From Gordonia westfalica (lineage in GTDB: Bacteria; Actinomycetota; Actinomycetes; Mycobacteriales; Mycobacteriaceae), in the NCBI RefSeq assembly GCF_900105725.1, contig NZ_FNLM01000036.1:930001-994000 (forward strand): a stretch of 64,000 nt of DNA. Reading direction: 5' to 3'. The position numbers and the translations under genes were made by a program. The first letter of the stretch is position 1, and every line of letters starts with the position of its first letter. Below, one piece after another: positions 46,745 through 57,817 of the stretch. Under the pieces are notes generated by a model. The model did no database searches. It worked only from the letters and a program-made list of their open reading frames with translations, and was not told where the DNA came from.

Positions 46745-46778
46745 GACGGGGACTCCGCGAACACGCGGGGTCCCCGTC
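46745..46778 (+). terminator. Terminator hairpin after the esx genes
   Basis: GACGGGGAC (46745-46753) pairs with GTCCCCGTC (46770-46778); CGCG/CGCG extends the stem inward. It lies 12 bases after the EsxA-like stop and probably ends the secretion-substrate transcript. Confidence 0.7.
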
Positions 46779-46933
46779 GTCGTCGCTCGCGGCTCGGTGT
46801 GCAACTCCTCGACGGCATTCCGACAGGCCGACCGCAACACCCGCAGAGGAACGGCTCGTTGCTATAGCGTCGGAATCCGACAGTCCTCGGGCACCGGTGT
46901 CTCGAGCATCCAGCGCTCGACGAGGAGGAAGCA

Positions 46934-48511
46934 GTGACTTCTGCGAACGCCGCCGGAGGACAACGGGAGACCTTCACCCGGAACTCCGGTTTCATCTTCG
47001 CCGCGATCGGATCGGCGGTGGGACTCGGAAACATCTGGCGGTTCCCGGGCGTCGCCTACGAGAGCGGCGGTGGGGCATTCCTCATCCCGTATCTGGTCGC
47101 TCTTCTCACCGCGGGCATCCCAGTGCTCTTCCTCGACTACGCCGTGGGCCATCGTTTCCGCGGGACCGCGCCGCTGTCGTTTCGGCGGATCAAGAAGCCG
47201 GTCGAGGCGCTCGGCTGGTTCCAGACCGGTCTGCTGTTCGTCATCGGCGTCTACTACGCGGCGGTCATCGCCTGGGCGCTGAGCTATTTCTTCTTCTCGT
47301 TCAACCAGAGCTGGGGCGACGATCCGGCCGGCTTCTTCACCGGCGAGTACCTGAAGGTCGGCGATCCCGGTGTATCCACCACGATCGTGGGTGGCGTCGC
47401 GTTGCCGCTGATCGTCGTGTGGCTCGCCGTTCTCGCGGTGCTGCTGCTCGGTGTCGCGAACGGCATCGAGAAGGTCAACATCGTCTTCATCCCGTTGTTG
47501 TTCGTCGGCTTCGCGGGGCTGGTGATCCGCGCGATCACGCTGCCCGGTGCCGTCGACGGCCTGAACGCCCTGTTCACCCCGAAGTGGGAGGCGCTCAAAG
47601 ACCTCGACGTGTGGATCGCGGCCTACAGTCAGATCTTCTTCTCGCTCTCGATCGCATTCGGCATCATGATCGCCTACGCGTCCTTCCAGCGGCGTAAGGC
47701 CAACATGACCAGCTCCGGTCTCGTCGTGGCCTTCGCCAACTCCTCGTTCGAGATCCTCGCCGGCATCGGCGTCTTCTCCGCACTGGGATTCCTCGCCTAC
47801 CAGCAGCAGGTCGCGGTGTCCGACCTGGAAGGCCTCACCGGACCGATCCTGTCGTTCGTGACGTTCCCGGCGGTGATCTCGGAGATGCCGGGCGCGGCAT
47901 TCTTCGGGATGCTGTTCTTCGGCTCGCTGGTGATCGCCGGCTTCACCTCGCTGATCTCGCTGATGATCGGTGTCTCCGCGGGTATCCAAGAGAAATGGGG
48001 TCTGTCCCGGACCAAGGCCGCGGTCGGCGTGTCGGTGGTGTGCGGCCTCATCTCGGTCGGATTGTTCTCGACCACCTCGGGTCTCATCGCCCTCGACACC
48101 GTCGACATGTTCGCCAACAACGTGGGCGTGGTCTCCTCGGCCATCCTGATGGCGATCATCCTGATCTGGGTGCTGCGGCGCGGAGACATGTTGCGCCACC
48201 ACCTCAATGCGGTGTCGACGTTCAAGGTGGGCAAGGTCTGGCTGGGGCTGGTCGGCGTGGTCGCACCGGTATTCCTGACGATCATGCTCGTGCAGAAGGT
48301 GTGGTCGGTGATCGACGAGGGATACGAGGGGTATCCCACCTGGTACATCAACGTCTTCGGTTGGGGAACCATCGCCCTCGTCGTCGTCGCCGCAGTCGGC
48401 CTCTCCCTGCCCTCGTGGAAGGGCCGCGACGACCCCGACTTCCTGCCGTGGCCACCACTGCCCGACGGGGTTCGCGGAGCCGATCTCAAGACCAGTAAGG
48501 AGACCGTCTGA
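46934..48511 (+). CDS. Sodium-dependent neurotransmitter/amino-acid symporter (NSS), MetP-like
   Basis: A 525-residue NSS-family transporter with about 12 helices. The helix 1 signature GSAVGLGNIWRFPGVAYESG (sodium and substrate site) is present. The helix-6 region AYSQIFFSLSIAFGIMIAYA is also typical. The small gene directly after it encodes a MetS-like subunit, so methionine/alanine uptake like MetPS of Corynebacterium glutamicum is the best guess. GTG 46934 is the start. Confidence 0.88.
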   Translation: MTSANAAGGQRETFTRNSGFIFAAIGSAVGLGNIWRFPGVAYESGGGAFLIPYLVALLTAGIPVLFLDYAVGHRFRGTAPLSFRRIKKPVEALGWFQTGLLFVIGVYYAAVIAWALSYFFFSFNQSWGDDPAGFFTGEYLKVGDPGVSTTIVGGVALPLIVVWLAVLAVLLLGVANGIEKVNIVFIPLLFVGFAGLVIRAITLPGAVDGLNALFTPKWEALKDLDVWIAAYSQIFFSLSIAFGIMIAYASFQRRKANMTSSGLVVAFANSSFEILAGIGVFSALGFLAYQQQVAVSDLEGLTGPILSFVTFPAVISEMPGAAFFGMLFFGSLVIAGFTSLISLMIGVSAGIQEKWGLSRTKAAVGVSVVCGLISVGLFSTTSGLIALDTVDMFANNVGVVSSAILMAIILIWVLRRGDMLRHHLNAVSTFKVGKVWLGLVGVVAPVFLTIMLVQKVWSVIDEGYEGYPTWYINVFGWGTIALVVVAAVGLSLPSWKGRDDPDFLPWPPLPDGVRGADLKTSKETV

Positions 48512-48690
48512 TGAGTGGGATCGCCATCGTCATGCTCCTCATCTCCATCGGAATCGTGTGGGGAGGGCTCGTCGCGAGCATCATCTTCCTGAATCGCCAC
48601 CCCGAGGTCGAAGGCCTGCTCGAGGACCCCGACCTCGTCCGTGACGACGAGGAACGGGCGGCGCAACCGCACCCGACGCGCGACACCTGA
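48511..48690 (+). CDS. metS: MetS-like small subunit of NSS methionine/alanine importer
   Basis: A 59-residue protein, MSGIAIVMLLISIGIVWGGL VASIIFLNRHPE, with one N-terminal membrane helix and a short acidic cytoplasmic tail. Its ATG shares one base with the stop of the NSS gene. In C. glutamicum the equivalent small protein MetS is needed for MetP activity. Function is inferred from this arrangement. Confidence 0.8.
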   Translation: MSGIAIVMLLISIGIVWGGLVASIIFLNRHPEVEGLLEDPDLVRDDEERAAQPHPTRDT

Positions 48691-48761
48691 TCTGCATCAC
48701 CCGAACCTCGGTCGCTCCTGTGACCCGCGATGCGGGTTCGGCATGTGTCGACCCCCGGGTT

Positions 48762-48771
48762 CGATAGCCTG
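48762..48771 (+). promoter_or_regulatory. Possible -10 element before the amino-acid permease gene
   Basis: CGATAGCCTG here is identical to a 10-base stretch upstream of ahcY (50378-50387), and TAGCCTG also occurs at 18564-18570 upstream of the sugar importer. TAGCCT fits the T-A-n-n-n-T core of actinobacterial -10 elements; no clear -35 is seen. Confidence 0.35.
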
Positions 48772-48815
48772 AAACGATCGCGGGGTGTGCGCCACCTCGG
48801 CCCGAGGAGGCAGCG

Positions 48816-50354
48816 ATGAGCAATCCGTTCAAGCGCGTGAAGTCGGTCGAGCAGTCGATCAGCGACACCGACGAACCGGATACCAAACTCCGCAGAGATC
48901 TGACCGCGTGGGATCTCACCGTCTTCGGTGTGGCGGTCGTCGTCGGCGCCGGCATCTTCACGCTCACCGCGCGCACCGCCGGCAATCTCGCCGGCCCCTC
49001 GGTGTCGCTGGCGTTCGTGCTGGCCGCGATCGCGTGCGCACTCGCCGCGCTCTGCTACGCGGAGTTCGCGTCGACGGTTCCCGTCGCCGGCAGCGCGTAC
49101 ACGTTCTCGTTCGCGACTTTCGGCGAGTTCATCGCCTGGGTCATCGGCTGGGACCTCATCCTCGAATTCGCCCTGGCCGCGTCGGTGGTCGCCAAGGGGT
49201 GGTCGCTCTACCTGGGCAACATCATCGGCTCGTCGGCGTCGGTACAGCTGACCGATTCGATCGGCTTCGACTGGGGGGCGGTGCTGCTGATCGCCGTGCT
49301 GACGGTCCTGCTCGCGTTCGGCACCAAGCTGTCGTCCCGGGTGTCCCTGGTCATCACGGCCATCAAGGTCTTCGTCGTCCTGCTGGTCATCGTGGTCGGC
49401 GCCTTCTACATCAAGGTGAAGAACTACGACCCCTATGTGCCGCCGCCCGCGGGCCCCAGCGAGGGGGACACCGGTCTGCACCAGACGCTCTTCTCGGCGA
49501 TCACCGGAGCCGAGGGCAGCACCTTCGGCTGGTACGGCCTCCTGGCCGCCGCGTCGCTGGTGTTCTTCGCGTTCATCGGTTTCGACGTCGTGGCAACGAC
49601 CGCGGAGGAGACCAGGAATCCGCAGAAGGCGATGCCGCGCGGCATCCTGGCGTCGCTCGCGATCGTGACCGTTCTCTACGTCGCCGTCAGCCTCGTCGTG
49701 TCCGGGATGGTCCCGTACCCGGAGCTCGCCGACAAGACCGACCCGGTGACCGGGGAGGTGACGGGATCCACGCTCACCACGGCGTTCGAGGCGAACGGGG
49801 TGACCTGGGCCGGCTGGGTGATCGACCTGGGGGCACTCGCCGGCCTGACGACGGTCGTGATGGTGCTGCTACTCGGTCAGACCCGCGTCGGGTTCGCCAT
49901 GGCGCGCGACGGTCTGTTGCCCCGCGCGTTGGCGCACACCGGACGACGCGGCACACCGGTGCGCTTCACCGTTGTCGTCGGCGTCATCTCGGCGGTGCTG
50001 GCCGCGTTCTTCCCGATGGGCACCCTGGAGGAGATGGTCAACATCGGGACCCTGTTCGCGTTCGTGCTGGTGAGTGTCGGGGTCATCGTCCTCCGCCGCA
50101 CCCGGCCCGATCTCGAGCGCGGCTTCCGGGTGCCGTTCGTCCCGCTCGTCCCGATCCTCTCGATTCTGGCCTGCCTGTGGCTGATGCTGAACCTGTCCGT
50201 CGAGACCTGGATCCGATTCGTGGTGTGGATGGCGGTGGGCGTCGCCGTCTACTTCGCCTACGGATACCGCCATTCGGTCTTCGCCCGGCGTGAGCGTGGT
50301 GAGGACGTCGGAACGGCGGGCGTCGCGGCCGAAGACGCCGGGCCCGGCACCTGA
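48816..50354 (+). CDS. APC-family amino-acid permease (cationic amino-acid transporter type)
   Basis: A 512-residue protein with about 12 helices of the amino acid-polyamine-organocation superfamily. Helix 1 motif [16 protein letters not shown], the helix 6 region [20 protein letters not shown] and [18 protein letters not shown] match the cationic amino-acid transporter branch. Substrate is not certain. ATG 48816 has a GAGGAGGC ribosome site. Confidence 0.88.
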   Translation: MSNPFKRVKSVEQSISDTDEPDTKLRRDLTAWDLTVFGVAVVVGAGIFTLTARTAGNLAGPSVSLAFVLAAIACALAALCYAEFASTVPVAGSAYTFSFATFGEFIAWVIGWDLILEFALAASVVAKGWSLYLGNIIGSSASVQLTDSIGFDWGAVLLIAVLTVLLAFGTKLSSRVSLVITAIKVFVVLLVIVVGAFYIKVKNYDPYVPPPAGPSEGDTGLHQTLFSAITGAEGSTFGWYGLLAAASLVFFAFIGFDVVATTAEETRNPQKAMPRGILASLAIVTVLYVAVSLVVSGMVPYPELADKTDPVTGEVTGSTLTTAFEANGVTWAGWVIDLGALAGLTTVVMVLLLGQTRVGFAMARDGLLPRALAHTGRRGTPVRFTVVVGVISAVLAAFFPMGTLEEMVNIGTLFAFVLVSVGVIVLRRTRPDLERGFRVPFVPLVPILSILACLWLMLNLSVETWIRFVVWMAVGVAVYFAYGYRHSVFARRERGEDVGTAGVAAEDAGPGT

Positions 50355-50377
50355 CCATGGGCTCGGCGGGCGCGGTC

Positions 50378-50387
50378 CGATAGCCTG
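50378..50387 (+). promoter_or_regulatory. Possible -10 element of ahcY
   Basis: CGATAGCCTG, shared with 48762-48771, lies 58 bases before the ahcY start. It fits a -10 core TAGCCT. No S-adenosylhomocysteine riboswitch can be recognised in the short leader. Confidence 0.35.
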
Positions 50388-50445
50388 GATCGAACGCATA
50401 TCGCGCTGCGCACGCGGCGTCCGACGCGAACGACAAGGGGATCAG

Positions 50446-51921
<1,476 letters not shown>

Positions 51922-51933
51922 GCTGAACCCCCT

Positions 51934-52009
51934 CCGCAAACCCACCCTTTTTCGGCAGATCCACCACCCTCAGCGGGGGTGGAAATGCCGAAAAAGGGTG
52001 GGTTTGCGG
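51934..52009. terminator. Perfect 24-base hairpin, bidirectional terminator
   Basis: The arms 51934-51957 and 51986-52009 are exact reverse complements over 24 bases, starting CCGCAAACCCACCC and ending in TTTTTCGGCA, with a smaller CCACC/GGTGG stem inside the loop. It lies between convergent genes (ahcY and 52021-52827), and the T5 and A5 tracts suit termination in both directions. The arm length is unusual for a plain terminator. Confidence 0.85.
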
Positions 52010-52020
52010 CGTTTTCGGAA

Positions 52021-52827
52021 TCAGGTGCCGATGTCGGGTTCGGCGTCGGGGCAGTAGATCCACGAGCCGCGTTCCTTCAGGAACCGCTCCTTGGACTTCT
52101 CGGATTCGGTGCGCCTGCTGCCCTTCTCGAGATGCGACACGACCTCGGACTGTGCGACGTTGCCGTCGAACACGGTCCCGAGGAACCCGTCGAGCACGAT
52201 GATGCCGTCGTCGGTGGGCGGCGGGCCGGTGATGCGGTCGCGCGACTGCGTGCAGACCGCCGCCTTCATGCGCACGACGTGACGGGCATTGCGTGCCGCC
52301 ACGTAGTTCTGCAGAGCCGCTCGGATCTGGGCGATCGACGCGTAGTCGGCGGATTCGGGGGCAGAGGTGTCCTCGGCGCTCGTGGAACCACCGGGCGAGG
52401 TGCTCGGTGAACTGCTGGACGAGGTGCTCGCGCCGGTCGCCACCGACGATTCGTCCGGTCCGGAGGTCGTCACCACGAGGGTGGCGACGAGGGCGACCAG
52501 GGCGATCGCTGCGACCCCGCCGGTGATCCACGCGACGATCGCGCCGGTGTTGCGTCGGGGTGGTGGGGGACCGTAGGGACCCTGGGGTCCGGCCGGGCCT
52601 CCGTAACCGCCACCCGGTGCGTGCGGGCCCGGTCCCGGGACGCCGTAGGGGGGAGGAGTTCCGTACGGGCCGTAGGGTGGTCGCGGCCCAGACGCGGGAG
52701 GATACTGCCCGGGATACGGTCCACCCGGCTGTTGCCCGCCGGGACGGGGACCCTGCGGGCCGTATCCGGGCCGGCCGGGCCCGAACGGCGGCGGTGCACC
52801 ACCGGGCGGTGGTGGCTGAAAGGTCAT
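52021..52827 (-). CDS. Pro/Gly/Tyr-rich membrane-anchored protein
   Basis: A 268-residue protein: N-terminal 90 residues rich in Pro, Gly and Tyr, then one membrane helix (IVAWITGGVAAIALVALVAT), a Ser/Thr linker and an outer domain of about 110 residues containing YASIAQIRAALQNYVAARNA, two cysteines (AAVCTQSR and WIYCPD) and many charged residues. The architecture recalls mycobacterial Rv0361-like proteins of unknown function. The two cysteines may form a disulfide. ATG 52827 is the start. Confidence 0.75.
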   Translation of the reverse strand: MTFQPPPPGGAPPPFGPGRPGYGPQGPRPGGQQPGGPYPGQYPPASGPRPPYGPYGTPPPYGVPGPGPHAPGGGYGGPAGPQGPYGPPPPRRNTGAIVAWITGGVAAIALVALVATLVVTTSGPDESSVATGASTSSSSSPSTSPGGSTSAEDTSAPESADYASIAQIRAALQNYVAARNARHVVRMKAAVCTQSRDRITGPPPTDDGIIVLDGFLGTVFDGNVAQSEVVSHLEKGSRRTESEKSKERFLKERGSWIYCPDAEPDIGT

Positions 52828-52956
52828 GCGTCCCCCTCCGCAGTCATTGATTCAGGCTAGCGAAGTGTCGTGACGACGGCAGCGACCGGTCGTCCGGGCG
52901 GCGTTCGTCCGAATGACGCCTGCGGGGGTGCCCTGCGGTCGGGGAATACGGTCTGG

Positions 52957-53589
52957 TCAGCGACTCAGGAGATCGGCCAGCGCGGTGACGTCCTCGCCGT
53001 CGTACTGATGCCACGGCGACGTCCAGTTGTCCTCGGCGAGCCGGCGGTACACCGCGTCGACGCGGCGCTGCAGGTCGCTGTCGCGTTCGTAGGCGTCGCG
53101 GGTCCGGCTCGCGTCACCGGCGGCCCGGCTCCGGGCCCGCTGCATCGCCACCTCGGCGGGCACCCCCAGCAGGACGTGCCGGTCGGGTACGGGCATGGCG
53201 AACCGACCGTACTCGAGATCGGCGACCCAGCGCACGACCTCGCCGTCGGCTCCCTGGTCCAGACGTCCGGCGTTGTAGGCGGCGTTGGACGCGACGTAGC
53301 GGTCGAGGATGACGATGTCGTTGGCCTCGGTTGCCGCGGTGATGTCCGCGGCGGCCCCGGCCCGGTCGAGCGCGAAGAGCAGCGCCATCGCGTACACGCT
53401 GTCACGTAGGTCGCCGTGTGCACCGTGCAGCGCCTCGGAGGCGATGTCGGCGGTCGCCGACTGCCCGTAGCGCGGGAAGGTGAACGTCGCGACGCGCAGA
53501 CCCGACGACGTCCAGCGCTCGACGAGACCGGTGACCAACGTGTTCTTACCGGCGCCGTCGAGGCCCTCCACCGCAATCAACTGACCCAC
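52957..53589 (-). CDS. tmk: Thymidylate kinase
   Basis: Phosphorylates dTMP to dTDP for DNA synthesis. The 210-residue product has the P-loop EGLDGAGKNT, the dTMP-binding FPRYGQS and ILDRYVASNAAYNA (D-R-Y motif), and the base-binding RDAYERD. GTG 53589 gives VGQLIAVEG; a TTG at 53616 is further upstream. It is divergent from mtrA, whereas in Mycobacterium tuberculosis tmk lies in the same direction as mtrA, which suggests a local inversion. Confidence 0.93.
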   Translation of the reverse strand: MGQLIAVEGLDGAGKNTLVTGLVERWTSSGLRVATFTFPRYGQSATADIASEALHGAHGDLRDSVYAMALLFALDRAGAAADITAATEANDIVILDRYVASNAAYNAGRLDQGADGEVVRWVADLEYGRFAMPVPDRHVLLGVPAEVAMQRARSRAAGDASRTRDAYERDSDLQRRVDAVYRRLAEDNWTSPWHQYDGEDVTALADLLSR

Positions 53590-53668
53590 GCGGAGGAGTC
53601 TATGAGGTGGGACCAATCAGGCCGGAACGTCCTCCTCCGGCGCGTCATTCACCACGCTTTCATCACGA

Positions 53669-53679
53669 TGGTGTCACCA
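53669..53679. promoter_or_regulatory. Palindrome TGGTG-T-CACCA upstream of mtrA
   Basis: An 11-base perfect palindrome ends eight bases before the mtrA start and sits in the 98-base divergent gap with tmk. Several TCAC-containing repeats (ATTCACC, CATCACG, TGTCACC) surround it. It overlaps the position of the ribosome site, so it may control translation or act as an operator. MtrA autoregulation is possible but unproven. Confidence 0.35.
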
Positions 53680-53687
53680 TTGAACAC

Positions 53688-54365
53688 ATGAAGCCTCGCA
53701 TCCTGGTCGTCGACGACGACGCCGCTCTCGCCGAGATGCTGACGATCGTGTTGCGCGGTGAGGGTTTCGAACCCTTCGTGGTCGGTGACGGAACGCAGGC
53801 ACTCACCGCGGTGCGGGAGATCCGTCCGGATCTCGTGCTCCTCGACCTCATGCTCCCGGGCATGAACGGCATCGACGTGTGCCGTGTGCTGCGCGCCGAC
53901 TCGGGTGTCCCGATCGTCATGCTGACGGCGAAGTCCGACACCGTCGACGTCGTGCTGGGTCTCGAATCCGGCGCCGACGACTACATGGTCAAGCCGTTCA
54001 AGCCGAAGGAACTCGTCGCACGGGTGCGCGCCCGCCTGCGCCGCACCGACGAGGAACCGGCCGAACTGCTCTCGATCGGCCCGGTGGAGATCGACGTGCC
54101 CGCGCACAAGGTCACCCGCGACGGCGTGCCGATCTCGCTCACCCCGCTCGAGTTCGATCTGCTGGTCGCCCTCGCACGCAAGCCGCGCCAGGTCTTCACC
54201 CGCGACGTCCTGCTGGAACAGGTGTGGGGCTACCGCCACCCGGCGGACACTAGACTCGTCAACGTGCATGTCCAGCGTCTACGCGCGAAGGTCGAAACCG
54301 ACCCGGAGAACCCTGAGGTCGTTCTGACTGTGAGGGGGGTCGGCTACAAGGCCGGCCCGCCGTGA
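53688..54365 (+). CDS. mtrA: Response regulator MtrA
   Basis: OmpR/PhoB-type DNA-binding regulator essential in many Mycobacteriales, controlling cell-wall and division genes. The 225-residue protein has the receiver phosphorylation Asp in [13 protein letters not shown], Thr in VMLTAKSD and Lys in VKPFKPKEL, and a winged-helix domain ([32 protein letters not shown]). ATG 53688 starts [11 protein letters not shown]. Its stop overlaps the mtrB start (GTGA). Confidence 0.98.
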   Translation: MKPRILVVDDDAALAEMLTIVLRGEGFEPFVVGDGTQALTAVREIRPDLVLLDLMLPGMNGIDVCRVLRADSGVPIVMLTAKSDTVDVVLGLESGADDYMVKPFKPKELVARVRARLRRTDEEPAELLSIGPVEIDVPAHKVTRDGVPISLTPLEFDLLVALARKPRQVFTRDVLLEQVWGYRHPADTRLVNVHVQRLRAKVETDPENPEVVLTVRGVGYKAGPP

Positions 54366-56032
54366 TCGGTCGATCCAGACGACGGGTCAACAGCACCTTC
54401 GGACGCCTCACCCGCGCTGCCGGCGCTGTCGGACGTGCCTTCGGGCACATCTGGCGGCGCTCGTTGCAGTTACGGGTCGTGGCGTCGACGTTGCTGCTGT
54501 CGGTCGTCGTGCTCCTCATCCTCGGTTTCGTGCTCGTCTCCCAGATCACCGATCGTCTCCTCGATGTGAAGCTGGCCGCGGCGACCGAAGAGATCGACCG
54601 CGCCCGCATCTCGGTGGAACGCGACCTGTCCAGCGGCGCGGGCAACATGTCCGTCCAGAACCGGTTGCGGCAGACGCGCTCGTTGCTGACCGATCGTGAT
54701 GCCGACTCCGGACAGCCCTCCGGCACCGTCGGAGCGTTCGACACCGTGCTGCTCGTTCCCGGCTCCTCGGAGGGCAGCGCGTCCGGCGGCGTCGGCCCGA
54801 CCGCCGAGGTGCCGTCGAACCTCCGCGACATGGTCCGTGGCGGACAGGTGGCCTACCAGTACACGCAGGTTCCCGACGGTTCCGGCGGACATGCGCCGGC
54901 GTTGATCGTGGGCACGCCCACCAACTCGTCGGTCCCCGGTCTCGAGTTGTATCTGGTGTTCCCGCTGACCGCCGAACAGAACACCGTCGACCTCGTCCGC
55001 GGCACCCTGCTGACCGGCAGCATCGTGCTGCTGGGTCTGCTCGCGGCGATCGCCTGGCTCGTCTCGCGGCAGGTCGTCATCCCGGTGCGGTCGGCGTCCC
55101 GGATCGCCGTCCGCTTCGCCGACGGCCGCCTCAAGGAACGCATGCCGGTGCGCGGTGAGGACGACATGGCCCGGCTCGCGATGTCGTTCAACGACATGGC
55201 CGAGAGCCTGTCGAAACAGATCACCCACCTCGAGGAGTTCGGCGGCCTGCAGCGCCAGTTCACCTCCGACGTCAGTCATGAGCTGCGGACGCCGCTCACG
55301 ACCGTGCGGATGGCCTCGGATGTTCTCTACGAGGGTCGCGACGATCTCGATCCGGTCCGGAAGCGTTCGGTCGAGCTGCTGGACAAGGAACTCGACCGCT
55401 TCGAGACCCTGCTCAACGAACTGCTGGAGATCTCGCGGCACGACGCCGGTATGGCCGAGCTGGCCGCCGAGCGGATGGACATGGCGATCCCGATTGACGG
55501 CGCGCTCGCCACCGTGCGACATCTCGCGGAGGAGACCGGGACCGAGCTCGTCCTCGATCTGCCGGCCGAACCGGTCCTGGCCGAGATCGATCCCCGTCGC
55601 GTCGAACGGATTCTGCGGAACCTGCTCGCCAACGCGATCGACCACGGTGAGCGGAAGCCGGTGACCCTCACGATGCGGTCCGATGGCGACGCGGTGGCGA
55701 TCACCGTGCGTGATCAGGGCATCGGGCTCCGGCCGGGGGAGGAGAAGCTGGTGTTCAACCGGTTCTGGCGCTCGGACCCGTCGCGGTTCCGGCGTTCCGG
55801 CGGCACCGGTCTCGGACTGGCCATCAGCATCGAGGACGCCCGCCTCCACCAGGGCCGGCTCGAGGCGTGGGGCGAACCAGGCAAGGGCGCGTGCTTCCGG
55901 TTGACCGTGCCCCTGGTGCGCGGCCACAAGGTGCTCGGTTCGCCGCTGCCGCTGAAATCCGTCGGCTCGGTGCCCCGGGCCGCCGCCAAGACGAGTAGCC
56001 GAACACCAGGCGCGGAGGCTGGTACCGAATGA
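54362..56032 (+). CDS. mtrB: Sensor histidine kinase MtrB
   Basis: Membrane kinase partner of MtrA. The 556-residue protein has a first membrane helix ([20 protein letters not shown]), an outer sensor domain, a second helix ([19 protein letters not shown]), HAMP, the H-box [20 protein letters not shown], and ATPase boxes ([26 protein letters not shown]). It starts at GTG 54362 overlapping mtrA and ends overlapping lpqB by four bases, so all three are coupled. Confidence 0.97.
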   Translation: MIGRSRRRVNSTFGRLTRAAGAVGRAFGHIWRRSLQLRVVASTLLLSVVVLLILGFVLVSQITDRLLDVKLAAATEEIDRARISVERDLSSGAGNMSVQNRLRQTRSLLTDRDADSGQPSGTVGAFDTVLLVPGSSEGSASGGVGPTAEVPSNLRDMVRGGQVAYQYTQVPDGSGGHAPALIVGTPTNSSVPGLELYLVFPLTAEQNTVDLVRGTLLTGSIVLLGLLAAIAWLVSRQVVIPVRSASRIAVRFADGRLKERMPVRGEDDMARLAMSFNDMAESLSKQITHLEEFGGLQRQFTSDVSHELRTPLTTVRMASDVLYEGRDDLDPVRKRSVELLDKELDRFETLLNELLEISRHDAGMAELAAERMDMAIPIDGALATVRHLAEETGTELVLDLPAEPVLAEIDPRRVERILRNLLANAIDHGERKPVTLTMRSDGDAVAITVRDQGIGLRPGEEKLVFNRFWRSDPSRFRRSGGTGLGLAISIEDARLHQGRLEAWGEPGKGACFRLTVPLVRGHKVLGSPLPLKSVGSVPRAAAKTSSRTPGAEAGTE

Positions 56033-57795
56033 GCTTGGTACGACGTCCGGAACATCCCCGGCGGGGTGTTCTCGGGTTGGTGATCGCCGTCGCGATGGCG
56101 ATCGTCGCGATGGTCGTGGTGTCCGCGTGCGGGTCGATCCCGAACGACTCGTCACCACAACCCATCAAGTCCTTCCAGCGGGAGGGCGCGACCAACGCCG
56201 CTCCGGTGCCGCAGCCGGACATGGACCCGGAGGCCCTCGTGCGGGCGTTCCTGAAGTCCACGGTGGACCCCGATTCCGGCCACGACGCCGCGCGCGCCTT
56301 CCTCACCCCGGTGGCCTCTCAGCAATGGGACGACCGCGGTGACGCGCTGATCCTCGACGAGATCAGCATCTTCGTCGATCAGCGCAACGAGGATGCCGTG
56401 CGCATGAGGCTGACCGGCGACAACGTCGGCACCCTGAAATCCGACGGACAGCTGCTCCCGGCGTCGGGCCGGGTCGAGACCAGCATCAGCCTGACCCGTC
56501 AGGGCGACCAGTGGCGCATCGACGGGCCGCTGCCGAACGGGACGATGATCGACCGCGACCAGTTCGACAACACCTACCGTCCGGTCTCGCTGTACTACTC
56601 CGACCGCACCGGCCGACGACTCGTCCCGGACCCGCGCTGGTTCTACGCGGGTCAGGCGACCGATCCCACCGTTCTGGTCAACCGGCTCATCGCCGGGCCG
56701 GCGGCCGATCTGTCCGCGGCCGTCGACAGCGGATTCCCGAGCGGGGCCACGCTGCGCGGACCGGTCGTGGGCCTGGCCGGTGGCGGGGTTCGCATCGATC
56801 TCAACGGCATCGGCAACGCGTCGAGCAGGGACCGTACGGTCCTGGCGGCACAGATCGTCTGGACCCTCGACGGCGCCGACATCTCGGGGCCGTACGTGAT
56901 CGACGCCGACGGTGCGCCGCTGGCCGCCGAACGTGCGTCGGGGTGGCAGCCCGCCGACGTCCGCTCCTTCGACCCGAACGCGGTGCCGTCCACCGACGTG
57001 GGACTCAACATCGTCACCGGTGGTGCGTTGCGCGCGGTGACCGACACCGCGACGGTGCCCGTGCGGGGTCCGCTCGGATCGTCGCGTGACGTGCGGACGG
57101 CGGCGATCTCCGACAACGGCGCGCGGGTGGCCGCGGTCCGCGCGGTGGGCGCCGACCGCCGGCTCGAATGCGTGATCGGCGACTACGGCGGCGATGTCGG
57201 ACCTATCGTCAGCGGCGTGTCGATCACCCGGCCGTCCTTCGGTGCGGACGAGAACTCGGTGTGGGTCGTCGTCGACGGCAAGCCCATCCAGTGGCAGCGC
57301 GAGGACGACGGCACCCAGACCGTCCCGGTCGAGGCGTCGTCGATCCCGACCGTGGCCCGCGGGGCCATCACGGAGATGCAGGTGGCCCCGGACGGCGTCC
57401 GGGCCGCGCTCGTCGTCGGCGGGCAGATCGTGTTCGCGGTGCTGTCGACGAACGCCGAGGGGCAGGTGTCGCTCACCAGCCCCCGGATCGCGGCCTACAA
57501 CATCGGCAATCGTGCGGTGTCGCTGGACTGGGCGTCGCCGACGACCCTCGTCATCGCGCGCGAGGCCCCTGAATCGCCGGTCGTGCAGCTGTCGATCAAC
57601 GGCACTCCGGCGGTCGGCCTGCTCAGCGGCAACGTGTCCCCGCCGGTGCGGGCGGTGGTGGCGAATGCGTCGACCATCTATGTCGGGGACCAGCGCGGCG
57701 TGCTGCGCCTCGGCAGCAACAACGGGCAGCCCGATCAGTACTGGACCGAGGTCGAGCCGGCCATGATCGCCGGGGCGATCCCGGTCCTGCCCTGA
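56029..57795 (+). CDS. lpqB: Lipoprotein LpqB, MtrAB accessory
   Basis: Extracytoplasmic lipoprotein that modulates the MtrAB signal. The 588-residue protein has a signal sequence with lipobox VSAC (followed by GSIPNDSS), a GerMN domain ([20 protein letters not shown]) and a C-terminal beta-propeller-like region ([37 protein letters not shown]). Order mtrA-mtrB-lpqB with four-base overlaps is the standard actinobacterial module. Confidence 0.95.
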   Translation: MSLVRRPEHPRRGVLGLVIAVAMAIVAMVVVSACGSIPNDSSPQPIKSFQREGATNAAPVPQPDMDPEALVRAFLKSTVDPDSGHDAARAFLTPVASQQWDDRGDALILDEISIFVDQRNEDAVRMRLTGDNVGTLKSDGQLLPASGRVETSISLTRQGDQWRIDGPLPNGTMIDRDQFDNTYRPVSLYYSDRTGRRLVPDPRWFYAGQATDPTVLVNRLIAGPAADLSAAVDSGFPSGATLRGPVVGLAGGGVRIDLNGIGNASSRDRTVLAAQIVWTLDGADISGPYVIDADGAPLAAERASGWQPADVRSFDPNAVPSTDVGLNIVTGGALRAVTDTATVPVRGPLGSSRDVRTAAISDNGARVAAVRAVGADRRLECVIGDYGGDVGPIVSGVSITRPSFGADENSVWVVVDGKPIQWQREDDGTQTVPVEASSIPTVARGAITEMQVAPDGVRAALVVGGQIVFAVLSTNAEGQVSLTSPRIAAYNIGNRAVSLDWASPTTLVIAREAPESPVVQLSINGTPAVGLLSGNVSPPVRAVVANASTIYVGDQRGVLRLGSNNGQPDQYWTEVEPAMIAGAIPVLP

Positions 57796-57817
57796 TCTCC
57801 CGGGCGGCCGTGTCGTC

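Noticed and set aside
50388..50445. S-adenosylhomocysteine riboswitch before ahcY
   Set aside because: The leader is under 60 bases and shows none of the expected helices or conserved loops.
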